Shown in pieces: positions 59,941-64,000 of a stretch of 64,000 nucleotides of DNA. The DNA is taken from positions 2,698,001-2,762,000 of the forward strand of contig JAPTOF010000007.1 of NCBI GenBank assembly GCA_028554755.1, written 5' to 3'. A program made the translations under genes and the position numbers. The notes under the pieces were generated by a model that was not told the DNA's origin, did not search any database, and saw only the letters and a list, made by a program, of their open reading frames with translations. The DNA is from Cordia subcordata (Eukaryota > Streptophyta > Magnoliopsida > Boraginales > Cordiaceae). Each line of letters opens with the position of its first letter. The stretch's first letter is position 1.

Positions 59941-62853
59941 TTGGCAACCTCTTTTTTCCCTTTTTTTTTTTTTTTAACCTTCCACCACAACCCGACTCTC
60001 TACGTGTAATGGATTCAAACCTAAACCATTACTTCTGGAAATTACTCACTCATTCCTAATTTGCACTTTTCATAACACTCATGAAAAAGAAATTTTATTT
60101 TCTTACGGACAAGAAAAATCCTTTGTTGTTTCTTTGACTACTTCAAATTAACCTTTTTTATGCAAAAGAGACACTGCATTCCCAACTGGACCTTTTGCAA
60201 ACTGTGTCTGATTCTGAGATGCAATTGGGTCCGTTGATAGACAACCAATAAAATCATACCATCTCAAAGTTTAAAGGAACTCAACAATTATCATATTGCA
60301 TGATTGGAGATCAATTATAAGAGATGTGGAGCTCTAGTGAAGATCTTGTTTGACTGATCTTCCAATTAATTTATACCAAACTGTGCATAGATCTTGCTTT
60401 TATGGAATTTTACTAGTGCAAGTGATATGCTTTATTACATTTAGCCCAAAAGGGCATAAAGATCTACACTTATTTTCTCATTCTCTTTTATAATGGAGAA
60501 CTTTTTTGAGTAAGAAAATATTTGCGCTTAAGGAATAAAATTTTAAGAGGAATGTCCTATATTTAATTAGTTGTACCATACTAAACCTAGATCTTTACAT
60601 TTATAGAATCCTGCTTGTGTAAATGATATGCTTTAATAACAATTAGCCCAAAGGGCAATAAAAGATCAGAATTTATGTGAACAACTAAAAAGGTTCAAAG
60701 ATAAGTCCCAATTGGGCAAGTTTCATGAGAGTAGAGGCATTGCAAGTCAAATAAATCTACTAGAACACTTTTAATTTTATACAAAATAAGTTTAAAGAGT
60801 AACTTAAGTGGTTAATTTTTTTTTCTCCAAAAATAATAACTTGAATTTGAATCACTCACGTGTTCAAAATAGAATAGGGTTAAGAGACTTCGGAAAAAAG
60901 AAAGGAAAACAAAAACTTAGTTTGACCTGGAAGACCCACAGGACTGCCTAGTTAGGGCGTGATCATCATGAAGCGCCTAAACTGGCCTGATAGCTCCGCA
61001 CAACTGGCGGCAAACTTAGGTTTCCCTTCTAGCTCCCCCTAATTAGTTATTTCCTTTTGTACCCTTTTACTCAGTATATACCTAATATATTCCTTTCTAT
61101 GAATTCTTTATCAACTGAATTAACCCAAACGAACCAAACCATAACTCTTTTTTTTCACATTAGAGGGTCCGTTTATACCTAGTCAACGTCCCTTATTCAA
61201 GTTAAGAATCGTTTTTTATTAGTTTTATGGACATAAAATCTTACACGAATATATTTATGTAACTTCTTTTGCATATTTTTCTACCGATCTCACGACACAT
61301 ATATTAGCAACTAAATATCAAGAAAAAGAGTATCGTAGTTCTTGATTATCGTAAGAATCAACGGCAAACCATGAGAAAATGAAAGTTATTCAGTATTTCT
61401 TCTTTATAATTAAATGGAAATACTAGTCTTAATTTCATATAAAACCTCTACAGTGCTGATAGGCAAGTAATATCATATAAATTATTTTTCATATAGATTT
61501 GGGTCGGATTCTATTACCACCACTCTATTTTTCTGAAAAATCAATGAATCAATAAATTAAGGTGCGGAAAATTTTGATAATCTAAAAATGTGTATCAAAA
61601 TAAAAAATACAAAATTGGAGTTTTGGGAAGAGGTGAAAATCGTAGAAACTTGCCCATGCAGGTCTACGGACTAGTATGGATTGGCTTATTTTGAAGAATA
61701 AATATTTTCTTTAAAAAAATGAAAGTACATTTTTATAAGTTCAAAACGTATACTATATATATATATAATTTCAATGTAAATATAAATAAATTAAATAAAT
61801 TATTCATTATCAAAAAATATTAAAATTAAAGTTCCAAACAATCGATTATTTTTAGGCCTCTAAGATAAGCCGATAATCATCAAGTCATACAGGGTCTATG
61901 GCACACTTTAAGCATAGAGCTTTGTGTAAATGAGTTATTGCAGCAGCAATATCTTGACTTTATGAAAAACCTGGGTTATAATACTAGCAGATTTAAAAAT
62001 TTATCTTTTTAGGTATTGTGATGCTAATATATATTTTCATGAAATAAAACAAAAACTAAAATAAATCTATACATTTAAAAAAAAATTATAGATTCCACTT
62101 ATAATACATAATGGATGTCCTTAATGAAGAAAAGAAAATATCCAATTCAGCTAAATAAAAAGAAAAGATCAAGTACCTTTCACTTTACCAGTCTCAAGTT
62201 CGACTAGTCTTGAGTTCGAATTATAAATGGAGATAGTTCATCATGGACTTAATGGCCTAGTTGTATATCCTCGCTTTGGTTGAGTAAGGTCCACAAGTCA
62301 ATACTCAATGGTTGTAGGCAACGCAAAGGCCTCTGTTGAATTTGAAAATTCACTATTAATTCTCTTAAAAAGAAAGAACGAACAAAATAATACAACTTGT
62401 AATTGAACATGCCCATCAACCAAAAAAAGAAAAAAAGAAGAAAACAAATATAATGGTCTACTCCACAAAAAAAAAAAGTTACAACTTGTAGCTCTTATTT
62501 ACAAACTTATTAATCCAATCTCGAGATACACAAACCTAAGAGTCAACGAAACAAACTATATAGTATTGAAGACTTCAAGGAAGCGGAAAATTGAAATGAA
62601 TATCGTTTCCACATGTTGCTAGAATTGTTTGTTAGAATTGTTTTAAATCTCTCTGTCACTACTAAGTCAAAGAGATAATATGTACAACAAGGGAAAATAC
62701 ATAATATGTTAAAATAAATATGACCCTTTTAATTCTTTTGTTATTGTTTTAGGTCTCTATTCTAGCACATCTGTTAGCAATTTATTTATAATTCTCTTGT
62801 CTTGTTTTTGGAAGATTTAAATTGATTAAAAGAAGATGGAAATGTGTGACATA
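59941..62853. other. Intergenic, no gene recognised
   Basis: About 2.9 kb upstream of CslA without a supported gene. A GC-richer patch at 60910-61040 ('gaagacccacaggactgcct') and a phrase with tRNA B-box resemblance near 62200-62225 ('agttcgactagtcttgagtt') may be old TE pieces. A partial duplication ('catttagcccaaaagggcat' near 60440 and 'caattagcccaaagggcaat' near 60640) is present. Confidence 0.4.
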
Positions 62854-63082
62854 GGGCTAATTTGGATTGGATTTTTTGAAAAATGCTTTTTTCAATAACC
62901 TTTTAAAAATATATATATATTCTTTAAGAGGTTGAAATTTCTGATTTTAAAAAAAAGTTAAATTTGAGCTCTTTAGAATTTCATCTTTTTTCGAAATTAG
63001 TCCAATTACTTATTGCCAAAAAAATGTCCTTTTTAGAGAAAAAAAATTTTCATTTAAAAAAAAAATCAATCCAAACTCGCCT
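62854..63082. mobile_element. MITE family A, copy 3
   Basis: The ends 'gggctaatttggattggatt' and reverse complement of right 'aaggcgagtttggattgatt' are inverted around an A/T-run core. Confidence 0.7.
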
Positions 63083-64000
63083 TAAATCCACCTTGTAATT
63101 ACTATTGGATCTTTTGTTTCCATTTACTGTGTAAACAAGGGAACCAAATCGTATAAAGTAGGATGACCAAATTATCAGCTTTATCTTATTTGCTTTAAAA
63201 AGCTTCATAATAATCCCGTTAAAGTAGAGCATCTATTGGTTCCTTGCAGCAGAGGTAACAAAACCTGACCCCATATATACTTTAGATTATTATGGTCTTA
63301 ACTGCTTTATTGGCCCTTTAACCAAATACAAGCAAAGTTATATGTCACTAAAATGATAGTTTATTCCGCTCATATTACAAGAACTCATATTGCAAAGATG
63401 AGGACAAAGTTATTACCTGAGTAACGCGAAACAGTTCCCACCAAGTATACATAAGTATAGTCTTAGAGATGTCCCAATAATAACAGTTGGGATCAGGTGC
63501 AGCCTAAAAGTTGGATTCAATTCCAGTCTTATATTTTAGGCTGAATGTCCTGATTTACTTGATGGTTGGGTTGTGGTGTCAGTCCTTCCACCCGAAATTT
63601 AGTAATAGGTGGTTGGACTCTACCGGATCAAATGTCCGGTGATTAGGCTCCGGACAATTGGAGTTTCTCTGATATAAAAATGAAAACACAAATTCGACAA
63701 AGGTATGACCATGCATTATATACATATTTTTCCTTTTTCTTTTTTTTTTTTCATTTGTTGGAGAGGAGTTTTTGTGTACACGAAACGCAAATCAAATGGC
63801 ATGAAGCTGCGCATAAAATTGCGAGATTTGCTGGAGAAATTTGGAGGCCTAATACATAACACAAATTGCGCAAAACCACACACTGCATGTATTGCCTTGA
63901 TCATTGCTCTAATTTGCGCTAAGAAAAGTCCACTTGGCAAACCAAAAAACAAAACAAAGAAAAAATAAAAGAGAAAAATAAGTGCTTGGTTGACTTTGAT
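63083..64000. other. Intergenic, no gene recognised
   Basis: Overlapping frames on both strands (63705-63968) have no domain. No gene is seen up to the window edge. Confidence 0.45.

Noticed and set aside
63705..63968. Overlapping 87-aa (+) and 78-aa (-) frames
   Set aside because: They have no recognisable domain, lie on opposite strands over the same bases, and sit in ordinary AT-rich flank at the window edge.

Overview
This is nuclear DNA from a flowering plant, most likely a eudicot. The evidence is the AT-rich, TE-laden intergenic DNA, multi-exon plant genes with GT-AG introns, eukaryotic tRNA genes with Pol III T-runs, a phytosulfokine peptide gene, a CslA mannan synthase gene and degraded plastid rRNA inserts. 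I cannot name the species. Most of the small open frames in the window are chance frames in AT-rich DNA, and the real genes are mostly split across exons.

Supported protein-coding genes: (1) a phytosulfokine precursor, + strand, 3 exons, 8279-9264, encoding YIYTQ; (2) an intronless 256-aa protein at 23526-24296 and (3) its intronless 197-aa paralogue at 33009-33602, both from a plant family I cannot name, sharing three conserved blocks; (4) a U2AF35 splicing factor, - strand, 5 exons, 39316-42465; (5) a CslA-type glucomannan 4-beta-mannosyltransferase, - strand, 9 exons, 53630-59496, whose last intron is of the rare GC-AG class. Three tRNA genes are present: Ile-AAT (-) at 35418, Leu-TAA (+) at 44564 and Gly-TCC (-) at 47102. 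The Gly gene carries two stem mismatches.

Layout: 1-8.2 kb is AT-rich with Helitron-like ends, minisatellites and MITEs. The PSK gene follows at 8.3-9.3 kb. 9.3-15.2 kb is gene-poor with one full tRNA-derived SINE at 12.5 kb. 15.2-17.1 kb is a small non-autonomous LTR element with three LTRs and two internal regions. 18.5-23.1 kb is a decayed Ty1/copia element on the - strand. 23.5-33.6 kb holds the two paralogues, separated by a LINE fragment, a foldback element, a chimeric plastid rRNA insert and a second SINE that lies just upstream of the second paralogue. 35-48 kb holds the tRNAs, U2AF35, a Mutator-like element, one isolated intact exon of D-lactate dehydrogenase and two copies of a MITE with an internal minisatellite. 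48-53 kb is gene-poor with MITEs and a LINE RNase H relic. 53.6-59.5 kb is CslA, and 59.5-64 kb is gene-poor.

The genes do not form one pathway: one makes a secreted growth peptide, one is a spliceosome component, one makes wall mannan in the Golgi, and two are probable nuclear proteins of unknown role. The points of most interest are the paralogue pair, the three-LTR mini-retrotransposon, the captured D-lactate dehydrogenase exon, the SINE in a promoter, the amplified tRNA 3' tail, and two plastid 23S fragments that appear to share the same changes. All homology calls come from reading the sequence and have not been tested by database search.
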